From Alnus glutinosa (taxonomy: Eukaryota; Streptophyta; Magnoliopsida; Fagales; Betulaceae), in the NCBI RefSeq assembly GCF_958979055.1, contig NC_084897.1, positions 24,393,628 through 24,457,627 on the forward strand: a stretch of DNA of 64,000 nt, given 5' to 3'. Made by a program: the position numbers and the translations under genes. The notes under the pieces are model-generated. The model was not told the origin of the DNA. It saw only the letters and a list, made by a program, of their open reading frames with translations, and searched no databases. Of this stretch, positions 48,771 to 61,114 are shown one piece after another (the stretch's first letter is position 1; each line of letters begins with the position of its first letter).

Positions 48771-49804
48771 TGTTTGGCCCACATCATGGCTGGAAGTTGA
48801 CATTCTATACAGTGAGCTATCACATCTGCCAGGCTTCCTTCCACGATGCCATTTTTTTTTTTGCTCTTAGCAAACTATATTTGTTCGAGACATCTTATGC
48901 AACATTCCTAGGTTTATATGAAGCTAAAGAGGTCATGTATATATAGCCACCTCCCTGCCTCAGATATGCTAGGTCCCCCATCCTTGATTTTAACTTCTTG
49001 CCTGTGCTTTTTCATACCATCTCTCTCTCTCTCTCTCTCTCCCACACACGCGCGCACAGATGACAGAACCTCGTCAAAAGCATGGCAATCATTTCTGTAT
49101 TTGTTTTATCGTTGCTACTTTTATACGGTACACATATTTTTAATAGCCTTTTTCTCTTTTCTTTTAGACTTTTAGAATATCAGGATATGGGTTTTCTTTC
49201 CAAATTAATATGGACATATATATATATATAATAATTAATATTTAGCCTTTTGTTGGAGAGAGAGAAAGAGAGATCGATGACTCAAGAACTGAACATGAAC
49301 ATGAATCTGCGTGATTAACGTGATATAGACTGAGTGGAGGAAACTTTTTGTTATGACTGCTTGTGTTTGTGTTTGTGTCAACTGTCATTTACAACTTACA
49401 CCCTGCAAGAAGCTCATGACTTAATGAGAAACTCTACGGTGCTCCTCATCCTTGTTACCCACCTTGATGACCCACCAGGAAGTCAGGAACCCATGTCAAA
49501 ATGACCACAAAACCCCTGCAGCAAAGTTATTGCATTCCTTGCTGACACACGTTAAATAGCATGGAACCGATCTTACGGAACTCCATTTTGTACGGTTGGA
49601 GCATATTTCTGTGCAGGAAAAAGAGCTTTTTCTACCGAGATACATCATGCATATAAGAATATAAATTAAATTATTAAATTAATTTTTTAATGTTAGTATT
49701 TTTTTTTAGGGATCTTTAATGTATTCTTTTTTGTCAAAATATGTATATAATACCACTATTACGTGTTATTTTTTAATTAAAAAATAATACAAATTAAATT
49801 AAAA
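47200..49804. other. 3' flank of the Dof gene, rich in simple repeats
   Basis: No further gene is recognised. It contains CT tracts at 47923-48000, 48726-48762 and 49021-49041, a GA tract at 48282-48304, a run of 18 C at 48202-48219 and an A run near 48652-48668. Peptides of alternating Arg-Glu or Leu-Ser from these tracts are not genes. Confidence 0.7.
47923..48000. repeat. Long CT microsatellite
   Basis: About 38 CT units with one TT interruption. Confidence 0.9.
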
Positions 49805-50340
49805 AATGTGGCCAGCCACCCCATTTTGGCTAATGGGAGTGGCCGAAATCACCTGCAAGAGCCTTGGGGTGGCTTAGCCACCTCCGTTTGGTCTGAGCGT
49901 GGGTTCAACCACCTCAATTCGGCCAGTCTGGGGGTGGCCCGGCCAGTCTGGGGGTGGCCGAACCACCCCGAGGGCATAGTGGTGGTTTGATCACCCCCAA
50001 GGGCCAATAATAAAAAAAAAATTTAAAAAAAAAAGGGTCAGGGTTTGGCTTGGGGGTGGTCGAACCACCCCTAAAAGCCATGGGGGTGGTTCGGTCATCC
50101 TCAATGGCCAAAATAAGGTTAGGATTAGGGTTTGGCTTGAGGGTGGCCGAACCCACCCCTAGGCTAAATGGGGGTGGTTCGGCCACCTCCCAAGGGCCAA
50201 AAAGAAAAAAATAATAAAAATAATAAAAATAAAAAATGTTATGATCTTTTGGCCTTGGAGATGGTTCGGTCACCCCCATTTTGCTTCTTGATGGTGGCTA
50301 AACCACCCCCAATGGCCATAGGGGTGGTTCGGCCACCTTA
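49805..50340. repeat. Array of inverted GGTGGTTCGGCCACC-like motifs
   Basis: About a dozen copies of GGGGTGGTTCGGCCACC or its complement-like form (GGCCGAACCACCCC) alternate in both directions, separated by GGGTTTGGCTTG, AGGGCCAA and A-rich spacers. The array is GC-rich in an AT-rich area and can fold into many hairpins. ORFs here are by-products. Confidence 0.75.
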
Positions 50341-50882
50341 TATATATATATATATATATCATGTTACAAATAAAAAAGTATTAGCTAGTCACATCTATAT
50401 CATATTCCTCCCTATAGTTACTTAATTATATATATAACTCAATTTTAAATATTGTTAAATCACTACTTATAACCAAAAGAAAATGATTGATTTAATTATT
50501 TTATTAATATTCTATAATATATACATGCTACAAAATCAAATGACGGTACCAATTTAATTAGTTCTAATGCTACATTTGTCGCATCGGATGCATGGCTCAT
50601 AACCCAGAGATCTCCAGATCAAAACCTGACTTTAATACGTACCATTAGTGACAATTTTGAGAAAATACTATCTACATCTCCACTATATTCTAAAAGAACT
50701 AAGCAAAATTCAATTAATTAGAACTTGTATATATAGTTTTAGCTTTTGGTGTGTCACTAATAGATGAATCAAATTGCAACCATTAGAGGTTAATCAATCA
50801 ATATTGAAGTACTAATGAGTAATATTGGGGTTTCATGAAGAACAAATTGCTATGCATGTGTCTCTAACACTTAGATTAGAAG

Positions 50883-50918
<36 letters not shown>

Positions 50919-51416
50919 AAGCTAGACCATATGTGCAATTAACTAATCAAACATGTCATCATCGCATAATAACGTTTGTTGACCAATTAGATTTTTTGTT
51001 TTGATATACGTACGTGTCGCCTGTGATGACGTGTTTAACGGTGGGAGCGCCTGAGCTAGCTCTTCAAAACGAGAAAAATGCTTCCATGCCCATCACCCTT
51101 TTTGGCCTCTTCTAGTCTTTGGGGATCCGACATTTCAACCCCACACCTCCCACCAAACCACCCTAATCATTTCTATTTTAGCCTTTTGTGCGTTTTGTTT
51201 TTGTTTATTTTTTCAATTTTTATTATTTTTTGTAATGTGGTAGGTAAATTAATATGGATTTCAATTCGAACTAGTACTGATTAATTAGATTAATTAATCG
51301 TATTTTGATTGTGAGCTGTAGTCCAAGGCCATGCCTCAAGTTTTCATCTAAAATGATACGTATAGCTATAGGGAGTTCTAGTTAGTTTAAATGTCCTCCT
51401 TTTTTTTTCTTAGAAA
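50341..51416. other. AT-rich intergenic sequence
   Basis: Contains a TA run (50339-50360) and a CT tract (50885-50917). No gene recognised. Confidence 0.5.
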
Positions 51417-51768
51417 TAGGAAAAATTACAATTTAACCTTTCAAACTACCAGCCCTCAACGCTTCGACTCTGGCCCTCCAAACTACCAAAACGTTTTAAA
51501 ATGACTTTTTTTTTTTTTTTGTCGAAATATACCTATATTACTCATGCCACGTGTCTTTTTTTAATTAAAAAATAGTATAAAAAAATTTAGTTTTTAAATT
51601 TTTTTAATTGAAAAATGACAAGTGACAAGGGTATTATAGGCATATTTCAACAAAATTGGTCTTTTTGAAACTTTTTGGTAATTTGGGGGCCAAAGTCTAA
51701 GCGTTGATAGTTCGTAGGGTTACTTGCAAAATAACTGACAATTTAGAAGGTTAAAACTGTAATTTTTC
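51417..51768. mobile_element. MITE with inverted ends
   Basis: Left AGGAAAAATTACAATTTAAC and right AAGGAAAAATTACAGTTTTA (reverse complement) are inverted repeats. The inner part is also partly palindromic around TTTTTAATTAAAAAATAG. Confidence 0.65.
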
Positions 51769-51791
51769 CTTAAAAATATTTAAACCAAAAG

Positions 51792-51837
<46 letters not shown>
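51792..51837. repeat. Poly(A) run
   Basis: About 46 uninterrupted A. No retroelement body is visible just upstream, so this may be a simple repeat. Confidence 0.85.
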
Positions 51838-51840
<3 letters not shown>

Positions 51841-53096
51841 CTAGTCTCTTTTGTGGGTTAATTACCAAATTAATTGTCAAGGAAGGAGGAAGGACAATGA
51901 TTCTAACGTGTGTCCAAAGCTCTTATATATATGCATTGTTTATTCATTTGTTCCTCGATCCATGACTTGTAGCCTACACACACAGCTACACTCCTTGAGC
52001 AGTTGGTCTCTGCTCTTCAATTATTCTGCTGCTAAGGGAATTGAAAGGTACAAATATTAGGCAATTGTAATTTTGATAACACTTCAAGTAATAAAACATA
52101 CCTAAATTCTATATTATTGGCTTCAAGAAGATGTAAAAATGCATTATATGCGGATATAGATGTATGCATTTATGTCTTATACACATTTAAGAAGGCATTC
52201 ATACTACGCAAGAGGCAAATTATTGCTGAGATATTTGTCCACTAGAATTTATTAGCGAATTGCACCAATATAATTAACAAAGATTAGTTGTTGTTTCTAC
52301 TTTCTAGGTTACATTTATTACTTACACTTAACCACTAAAATTTTTTAGGGTTCTTGAATAGGATCATCTCATAATTTCTAGTGAAATAGAGATAAGTTAT
52401 TTCATGATCATAATTTAATATTGTTGTATCTAATGGTGTTGATGATGCCAAGTAAATTTACACAGCTAGATGCAACAACATTAAATCATAACCATGAAAT
52501 GACTTCTATCTGTGAACTGTCGAAAAATTATAGTGCCCCGAGCATTTTCCAAATTTTTATTGGAGTACCTAAAGTACTAGCTATCACTTTTAGGTACTTG
52601 TTTGCAAGGCTCGCTGGCTACATGCACTAGCATAGATAATTAAAACATATAGTGTGTGCGGGTTGAGCTATTAACAGAACATTGTGGCATGAGATTGTCT
52701 GCCCAAACATGCACATTTTTAAGCATTTCTAGCTATCCTAGTAGTGTTTTTGCCTGCTCCATAAAGTGGGCGCAAGGTTGCAGCTTTGCCGTTTTGCAAG
52801 CTTACCTAAGAAACAAGATCTTGATGTCCATGCAGCACTATTCCCCCCACCTGCCCAACCAAAAAGGAATATGCATTTAGATTAATCCTTAACACACCAT
52901 AAAAGAGTATTAACTTATTGCTGCAGTTAGGGGGCCGGTTACGTTTGACTTCCACTGATTATAGGACAGACCACCAACATTGCTGTCTGGCACATTGAGT
53001 CATTTGTAGGACAACATTGAGTCATTTGTAGGACAACCCTTTTGCTCTTAAAAGGGGGGAGATATCCTTTTCCTCATCCATGAATCTTTACCGTTG

Positions 53097-53134
<38 letters not shown>

Positions 53135-53542
53135 TAGAATGAAGAACATCCTCTTATTATTAATTTTTTATAGACTGATGTGACATTTCACATGATACTT
53201 ATCCACGTTAGTCACTAAACAATTAAATTTACTTAATTTTTTCATCCATGCGGCACCACGTGGCACTCATGTGGACGGTTTGAATTTGTAACAGAATTAT
53301 AGTAAAAGTAGTAGTACTTAGTATCCCATTAAAATTTCAACCTAGCATTGGTAAGATGGGTTAAAATATACTCAGAAGCAGCAATGCTTGCCTTCCAAAC
53401 AATTAAATTTCTAAAAAGAAGCTTGTATGTTTTGAAAAACAAACAAAAGAATTTCATTTCTTCTTTTGTACAGAATATGATACTGAAAACAGAAAGAACA
53501 CACACGTTCGAATGTTGGATCACTTCTGTTGAGCTTGCTTCA
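51838..53542. other. Intergenic region between the Dof flank and the kinesin 3' end
   Basis: Contains a 22-bp exact tandem duplication (52992-53013, 53014-53035), an A run of 31 (53101-53131) and the 3' UTR of the kinesin gene next to 53542. No other gene seen. Confidence 0.5.
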
Positions 53543-56500
53543 CTATCTTGACCAAATCTTCTTCTTAGTGTCCCTCTCCTTCACCCCTTGAACCTGATCT
53601 CTACTAGTCCTCTTGTGAGTCAAGGGCCCTTGAGCAGTAGTGACAAGCTTTGTTGTTCTCATGACCCTTGTTGCAATTTTAGGTGGATCAGATTTCCTAC
53701 TGAGCTTGCTATCATTTAAAGAAGACGGTAAAAATATATTGTTCTCTGTATCAGCACTTCTCAATTGATCTCTTTTCCTCCTCGTCTCATGGAGAGAATC
53801 ATTTCCTCTTACAGACCCTTGATTCAATGAGCGGTTTAGTGAATTTGAACTTCTCAGTATACGATGCTCAATCTCATTCATGAAGTCATCTCTTATACAG
53901 GTTTTTCCTTCATTAGGAGTGGCCCTAACTGCATCAGTGCAATCATGAGTACACTGCAACTGTTGCTCTTGCACCCTCAACTTGTTTTCAAGCTCCTTAA
54001 TCTGCCATAACATGTCAAATAGATCATTTTCATATTCCCTTTTTGTCAATAAAATTACAACTTACAATTCCCTCAGATCAAATTAAAATTGAGAAACTAA
54101 TTAGTAAGCACCATTAGTAGGCAATGGCAATGATGCATGAATATATTACATAGGGTGGTAAACACGGTCCAAGAATATAGATCAGTCGTATAAAACCGGG
54201 ATCCAAACCCATAATACAATCTTCTCTTGTTTGTGGAATTATGAACATATCATAAGAATTTGGAAAGGAATAATTGATTCATGAATTAGAATAATATATG
54301 ATCGTTTAAGGCTCTTCAAATAATTGTAACACAATGAAACTTCTTCAAGAAATATTTCATAACAAACTTAATTTAACAAGTAAAATTAGCTCATAGATAT
54401 ATACTTATCACAGAGTTTTTATTCAAAATTAAAAGGAAAAGAAGACCTTTTGGTGTAAGCAAGACTCTGAATTTTGTTCCTGCTCTTTCAGTTTTCTCTC
54501 CAGCTCATTCACCTGAAAAAGAAGTAAACAGGCATATAAAACATCGTTAATTTTGACTTCCTATTAGCTCATCAACATATGCACTAAGTGAGTTTTTGAC
54601 AACCTTATGTTGAAGGATGGTAGTATGAGACTCGGACTCTTGCAATTGCTCTTTGAGCTTGTTTTCAAGTTCCTTAACCTGCTTGAAGTAAAATATTGGT
54701 TAGCATTTGCAGCTTTTATTTTAACATAATCACAATTGGTTGACAAAGTAACCCAATTCTGAATATCCAAGAACCCCTATCATTTGGCCACAAATACTGA
54801 ATATTTAGTGTGTTAGAAATAAAATAAAATATATTGATTTCCAAGAAATATATTGATACATAATAAAATAAAAACAGTACCCTGCCAAATTATTTATGTT
54901 CAAAAAACAGAGATTTTAAAATTGGTACACTAACCTTCTGCTGGAAAGATGCAGATTCTGACTGCTCTTGTCCTATAAACTTGATCTCTAACTCTTTGAC
55001 CTTTAGAAAAATTTAATTTCAAATTAGCAATAAACAAAAAGGAAGCAGAATATATCTACTATACAATTGAAGTGGAAAGGAACCTTTTGCTGGAGATTGC
55101 TGCAGATTTCTTCCCTCCCTCTCAATCTCTCAGATAATTGCAAAACTTGTTTCTCAGACTGGCTGTGCATGGCTTTCTTCAACTCAATCTGGCCTTCAAG
55201 CTCTTTGATCTTTTCCTGTAAGTTTTTGTAAAACTGATCTTTGCCTTTTGCCTTGCTCTCTAGGTTCTGTAAGTTCTCTTCTAGCTTCCTTAAAGATTCA
55301 TCTTTGGATTTGGATTCCTGCCTTGCCTTTTCAAGCTTTATGAAAATGAATAAATAAATTAAAAATCAAACTTAATCATTACTGCTATTATAAAAAATAA
55401 TAAATTAAAAAAAAAAAAAAAGTAGGGAAATGGATATTTAAACTTTAACTGGACAAAAGTAGAGTTCACAAGACCTACCATAGCTTTCACCTTTTGAAGC
55501 TCGCTTGTATCAATCTGCTTCTTGGCAGGGCCCAACTCAATCCCTCGAACCCGAGATGCAAAATTTAAAGAACTCAAAGTTTCGCCCGAGTCCTGGTCTG
55601 AAGGACTAATTTGTACAAACATCAAAGTTTTGGAGTCCCCCCCTGCAATGCACATATATATAACAACTACATGAAAAAGAAGCAATAAAAGCCTGCAAGA
55701 TCAAAAGCTCGTAATCAAAGGATAATTTAGCCTTTGTACAATCTGATACTGATAGCATGGACATGACAAGCAAATGTCTTACACTCCTAAAAAACAAACA
55801 CACACTCCTATATCTCGACTGACTTAAATTTACCTAATGAGTCTTGAAGTAAATGTGTCAATTTGGAGTTTCTGAAACAAAAAAACAAACATTGTTAGAG
55901 TCAAATGTGAATTATAATGGAGGAATGACTTAAAGACAACCAATTTGTAATTCATACCTGTATGGGATGTGACTGCTTTTAGTTGCCAAAGCAGAAATGA
56001 CATCTCCAAGAGCTGAAAGTGATCTATTTATATTTTGTGCTTCCTTCAGGCGCTCCCCTTGCACATCAGTTTTCGCAAGCCTCTCACTGCCTGCCAAATC
56101 TACAAGCCATAGCTTGCTTTTGGTGCACTCCCCATTCATCAAGTTCTTTGCTCTTACCATAATACAAAGCATGCTGAAAAGTATGGCCAATCAATAATGA
56201 GAGAACATGTAACAATTTAAAGTAAAAATTTCCATGGTCATGCACAATGAGAAAAAGCAACAGAACTTGGTACCAATGAGATCGACTACTATGCTCATTC
56301 ACATTATTACTTCCAACAGCTCTAGCATTACTTCCAGCCTGCAGTACACTCCAGACTTCCCTAATGCTATCAACTTTGGCTTCTACAATTCCCAGAACAT
56401 GATGAAATCCTTCAGAAGCTTGCCTTATCTCCAACCTAATACTCAAAATAAAAAATTTAGTAAGACTTCTTCACCGAAAATTTCTCTCTTATTTCAAGCC

Positions 56501-59500
56501 ATTTTAAGTCTAGTATGCTTCCAAAGCTTTGCTAGCTTGGCTGCATGTATGCATTTAAAGAAGGAAACATCAATCTTACTTTTTCGATGTTGGAGATGTA
56601 GCCAACAAGTCTCTTATCTGCTCGTTATAAACTTCCAGAACACTAACAGATAGGTCGTATGTAAAAGTTTCGCTCCTTTCCTTAGCAATTTTAAACAAGA
56701 GCTCAAGAGTCCTATAGTTTACTCCTCTATTCTGATCGGTACCCTCCATTGTAAATGTCTTTCCTGTTCCTGTTTGCCCATAGGCAAAGATACACACGTT
56801 GTAGCCATCTAGCACTGATGTCACCATTGGTGAAGCATCCGCAAACACATCAACTGTTAAAAAACCCAATGCAAAAACTCTTAATACACATTTCACAAAT
56901 CAAAATATCGCTAGTTTATCAACCAAAAGACAGACATAAATATTTACCTTGATCATCTTTTGGTGTGTAAACTCGGTCAAATTTGAAAGACTTTTTTATG
57001 GAGCCAGCAGCCAGAATTCCAAGACATCCATCCTTCGCTGCGTCAAAGTCTACAACTGTTGTACAGTTAGTCAATATCTCTTCTTTACTTAATGGACGGC
57101 AGCGGCAGAAAACCCTGATATTCCCTGATATGTGTAAGACATAAATAGTGGGGGTTAAAATCATTAGAAAGATAACATAAAAACAACTTGCTTATTTAGC
57201 ATAAAAGTGAAACGTGCCTTTAGCCTCCTGAACTTCATTAAAGAGCTTCCTCCTCTTAGCTTGCTCTTCGCTGTACTTCACTTTGAGATCTTCACACTGT
57301 GCAACTGCAGAGTGATTTAATGAGTCCATGCAGCCAAAACATTTATCAACTTACAATGTTAATTTCTAACTCAAACGTACCCAAAGCCTGAACTGCAAAA
57401 ACCATTTTATTCAACTCAGGAATGGAATCAGCACAATCATGAGCTTCATAAGAAAGCTGGGCATGCTCTCTTTTCATCACCTGAAAAACAAACCAGTTGT
57501 AGAAATGCTTAATAACAACTTAAAATGAAGTTTGATTAAGCTCCAATAGCATTCTATTACTCACCTTTATTTTTTCATGTAAATTATTGATTGCCGCTGC
57601 CCAGTGCTTCTTATCATACTCATACCTGCTGGAGATATTCCTCAAATTTTCAGCTTGTTTCTCTACAGTTTGATCTAACAGAGAAAAAACAAAAGATGAG
57701 AAAGGTTATTATTTCCAAATGAGAAGAAAGCCTTGGATAACCTGTATTTGAACTTAAAGAGAGTCCTGGTAGTCATTCTGAGGCAAACCTGACTCAATAA
57801 CTCTACCCACTAATCTAATGGATCCTTTCCTCATCCTTTTTTTCTTTGCATTTAATGGATAAGTAATTAACACTAGCAAGTGAGTTCTGCCTAGAATGTG
57901 TGAAATACTTTAATCTATGATGATCACCAGCACCCATCATGTTACTATTGCATAAGAATCTTGCCACTACTGACTTATTGTGAATAAAATATTGCTAATG
58001 ACAACATTTATTAGAATGCACAACTTTGAACAAATGTTTTATTCATGTAATGTACATTTACATAATTAATTCATTAAACATAATTGGGTTGTTCATTGAC
58101 TTTGCTGAAGCATTCTCGTTCTATTATATTCAAAAAATACTAGACATTTGAAGCTCACCTAGAGATAGTGTCTTAAACGTCACATTGTCAAGTTCCATCC
58201 TGACCTTTTCCAGTTGTTCATTTGCTGCAGTCAACGACATCCAAGCCTCGTAGCATTCTTTTTTCTTTCGCTGACACTGCATGGTGAGTTCCTCTATCTT
58301 CTTCTCATATTTTATGGTGGACTTCGTTTGCATAAGTTTCTTCTGCAAACCCCAAATTCACAGACCATGTAAGCAACAATTAAGAAGCTTCAATGCTTCA
58401 ACTGTTCACGTAAGTTGTGTATAACCTGAGCTGAAGGAACTTCTATCTCAGCAGCACACTTGTTACATTTAAGATATTCTTGTTTCACCTGAGGAACTGT
58501 ACTCAAATCATAAAGTAAATTAAACATGCCTTAAAATGTTCATAAATGACAGTCATGTACCACTAAATATTAAAAGCAAACAAAAGAAATGCAAATAAAT
58601 TTACCTGACACCTTTGGTGCTTTCCTAATACAAATTCCACTAACTACTGGGCTTCCAATGACTCCTTCAAATCGTATTACGATTACTCCATCCTCCTTCA
58701 TCGAGACCCTCACGTCAACCAGCTGCAATGGCTTATTGGCTCCAACTACAGAGTAAACATCAAAGTCTGATAGGACCTGCCACATTCACGGACAACGAGA
58801 ACACCCAGAATAAAACTATAGTCAGTTTACTAGTACAATCAAATGTACAGAAGCTTGGACCTTTGCTTAAATTTGCTTGCCTTTTCTTCCTGGATGTATA
58901 CGTTGAATACCCTCATTCCTTTAGGTCCATTTGTGTTTATGATCTCCACAAAATGAAGGTCAACCAAATAGTTTCCAGGAGGAAGATCATTGAAACGATA
59001 ACAAAAGTTTCCCAATCGTGCTGATTGATAGATAAATGGGCAATCTCCAGCCTCAGTTATTGGCTCGTTGGTTCGTAAAACATCCCCTCCTTCATAATAT
59101 GTGTCACCCACAAATTTCGTAATGGAATCTACCTCATTTGGAGCCTCACCTCCAGCATTTACAAACATCACACATTCCTCTGGTTCAAGAAGGAAATATA
59201 ACAAATTAAATACTAGACTTTTCCAAGTCCCCCCACCCCCAAGAAATGACTTTCCAAACCACTAAGAAAGCTCAAAAGCTTTAGCCTGTGTTTAAGTTCA
59301 ACGATTCATAAATAGATCGTATATGGTATGCAAATTACGACAATCAACAGGGGTTATCTGACAATTACAACTAAACAAAAGCATTAACAACTTTCTTTCT
59401 TTTTTGTAAAGTTTGCACAACTACTAAAAAGAAAAAGAAAAAAAAAAGAAAAAAAAAAAAAAACAAAACAAAACAAAATTTCAATATCAATATAAACCAT

Positions 59501-60095
59501 GGAGTACATTACCGACACTCCAGCTATTTATAAACTGATAATAACTGGTGTAAAGTGGAAGTCCTAGGGTTTCATACATTTGCAGAGCAAATCCGCCAAA
59601 ATAACATATAGAGCCCTAGTCCTATGTTCGTCTGCTTAGAAAATATAGTAAAAATCTAACACTCATTTGTTCAATTTTCTTTAGTTTCAATAGAAAAGAA
59701 AAAATGAAATCCACTGATTCAAATAATTTTATCACATTATTTGCTTCAGGTTTCTTGCTTCTGGCGTCCTATTTAATGAAAAACGAAAGACCCATGATTT
59801 AATTTCTTCATAACTCCCCTCATTTTCTCGGTAACCAGACCAAGATTAAATCTTGAAGTTCATAATACTAACCTGTTGAGTTGGATCTGGTATACCCAGA
59901 AGGGATTAGTCTTGATCTGGAGTCACAAAGCATCGAATCCACCAAAGACTCGTCGCCCTCATCATTCATGGCAGAATCTTCCGGTTCTTGATTCAAAGGT
60001 TCAACTTTTTCCCAGTCAAAGGCCCGGGAGACTGACGAATCTGGACCCAGGGTTTCTGGGTTTTGGTGAAAAGTGTTGAATTGGATCTCTTCCAT
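53543..60095 (-). CDS. Kinesin-14 with N-terminal malectin-like domain (KIN-14Q/R type)
   Basis: Nineteen exons (high to low): 60095-59873, 59179-58881, 58776-58605, 58496-58426, 58342-58159, 57674-57565, 57480-57381, 57304-57218, 57124-56948, 56853-56580, 56435-56274, 56173-55958, 55871-55834, 55642-55479, 55335-55084, 55000-54935, 54679-54605, 54512-54447, 54001-53543; 1064 residues, similar to the Arabidopsis di-glucose-binding kinesins. Order: acidic N-terminus; malectin-like domain about 75-231; coiled coil to about 415; motor from [11 protein letters not shown] (416) with P-loop GQTGTGKT 500-507, switch I NEHSSRSH 612-619, switch II DLAGSE 645-650; C-terminal coiled coil and a basic tail. 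Kinesin-14s are minus-end-directed microtubule motors of spindle and cortical arrays. All motor motifs are intact. Introns 2 and 8 have GC donors. The first in-frame ATG is 60095. Confidence 0.93.
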
Positions 60096-60273
60096 GGAAA
60101 TTGGACTTCTCGGTGTTTGGAAACTGGGAAAATCTTGAGTCACGGCGACGGAATAGCTTTTCTTGCAGCAAGAAATGATCAGGGTTTGGAGGAGAGGAAG
60201 AAAAGGGTGTGAGAATTTTGGGTTCTTTTTACTTTTTGCTACATTTGTTTGAGAATGCTCGAATTTGAATTTG

Positions 60274-60301
60274 TGACCGTTGGGTAAAAGTGACCGTTAA
60301 G
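60274..60301 (-). promoter_or_regulatory. Two MSA (M-phase activator) elements of the kinesin promoter
   Basis: On the minus strand CCCAACGGTCA (60284-60274) is a perfect match to the MSA consensus YCYAACGGYYA, and CTTAACGGTCA (60301-60291) has one mismatch. They lie about 180-205 bases before the start codon. MSA elements are bound by three-repeat MYB (MYB3R) factors and drive G2/M expression, which fits a mitotic kinesin. Confidence 0.65.
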
Positions 60302-61111
60302 CTAAAAGTCCGAACCAAAAATAAAATAAAAAATAAAAAATAAAAAATCCGCCATCCGTTAATAGTATGATTACCAATTTAGCACATTATTACCAAACTG
60401 AGAGAGAAGTTATTTTATTGTCTGAGATTTTATTTTGTTTTATTTAATTGTGTATATAATGTTATATAGTAAATGTATTAATATATTATTTAAAAAAAAT
60501 TAAATGATCAGTTATTAAGACGTGCTATTTATCTTCCTCCCTAATTCTTTCATCTTTTTATTTTTGAAAATCACTATTAAATTTATAAGGAATTGCTGAT
60601 CTTAACCTATTAAAATCACAGTTCTTTCCCTTTTTTATCTCTTTTTGTTTTTTTAGTTGAAAAAATTACCTTTCTTTTTTTTTTTCTTTATCATCGTCGT
60701 CATTGCAATCATTATTGTTAATCTTATTTTATATCTTATTATTTTTAATATAAAGAGTTTCAATGTAACCAAATAGTACAACATTATTTTAAGAATCTTA
60801 ATCTAATTATATAAAATTAATTATTTTTTCTCAAATTTTAGAATCACGTTTTATATTTCGTGGATCAACGTAGCTTTATAGGCTATTCTTAACATGTCTG
60901 GGTGCTCTGCGACGCGGACGCCGGACACCCTTTACTTATTTTTTGAAATAAATTAGTATACATGTGTGGCAGGGATGAAATCAGGATTTTTCATAAATGG
61001 GCAAAGTATAAATGAGATGTCAAATTTATTTTTAGTAGTGGTAAACTTAATTTTAAACCTATTTATCTATTTTAACTTGATTAAAACAAATTAAATTAAA
61101 TTAAAGCCCCC
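60302..61111. other. Upstream region of the kinesin gene, AT-rich
   Basis: No gene recognised. Further AACGG words occur near 60355 on the minus strand. The rest is AT-rich. Confidence 0.5.
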
Positions 61112-61114
61112 TTA

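Noticed and set aside
51792..51837. Poly(A) tail of a retroelement
   Set aside because: No LINE or SINE body is visible upstream; the preceding sequence is a TIR MITE.
60096..60143. Longer kinesin N-terminus starting MTQDFPSF
   Set aside because: The first codon is GTG, not ATG; no in-frame ATG lies upstream, so 60095 is the best start.
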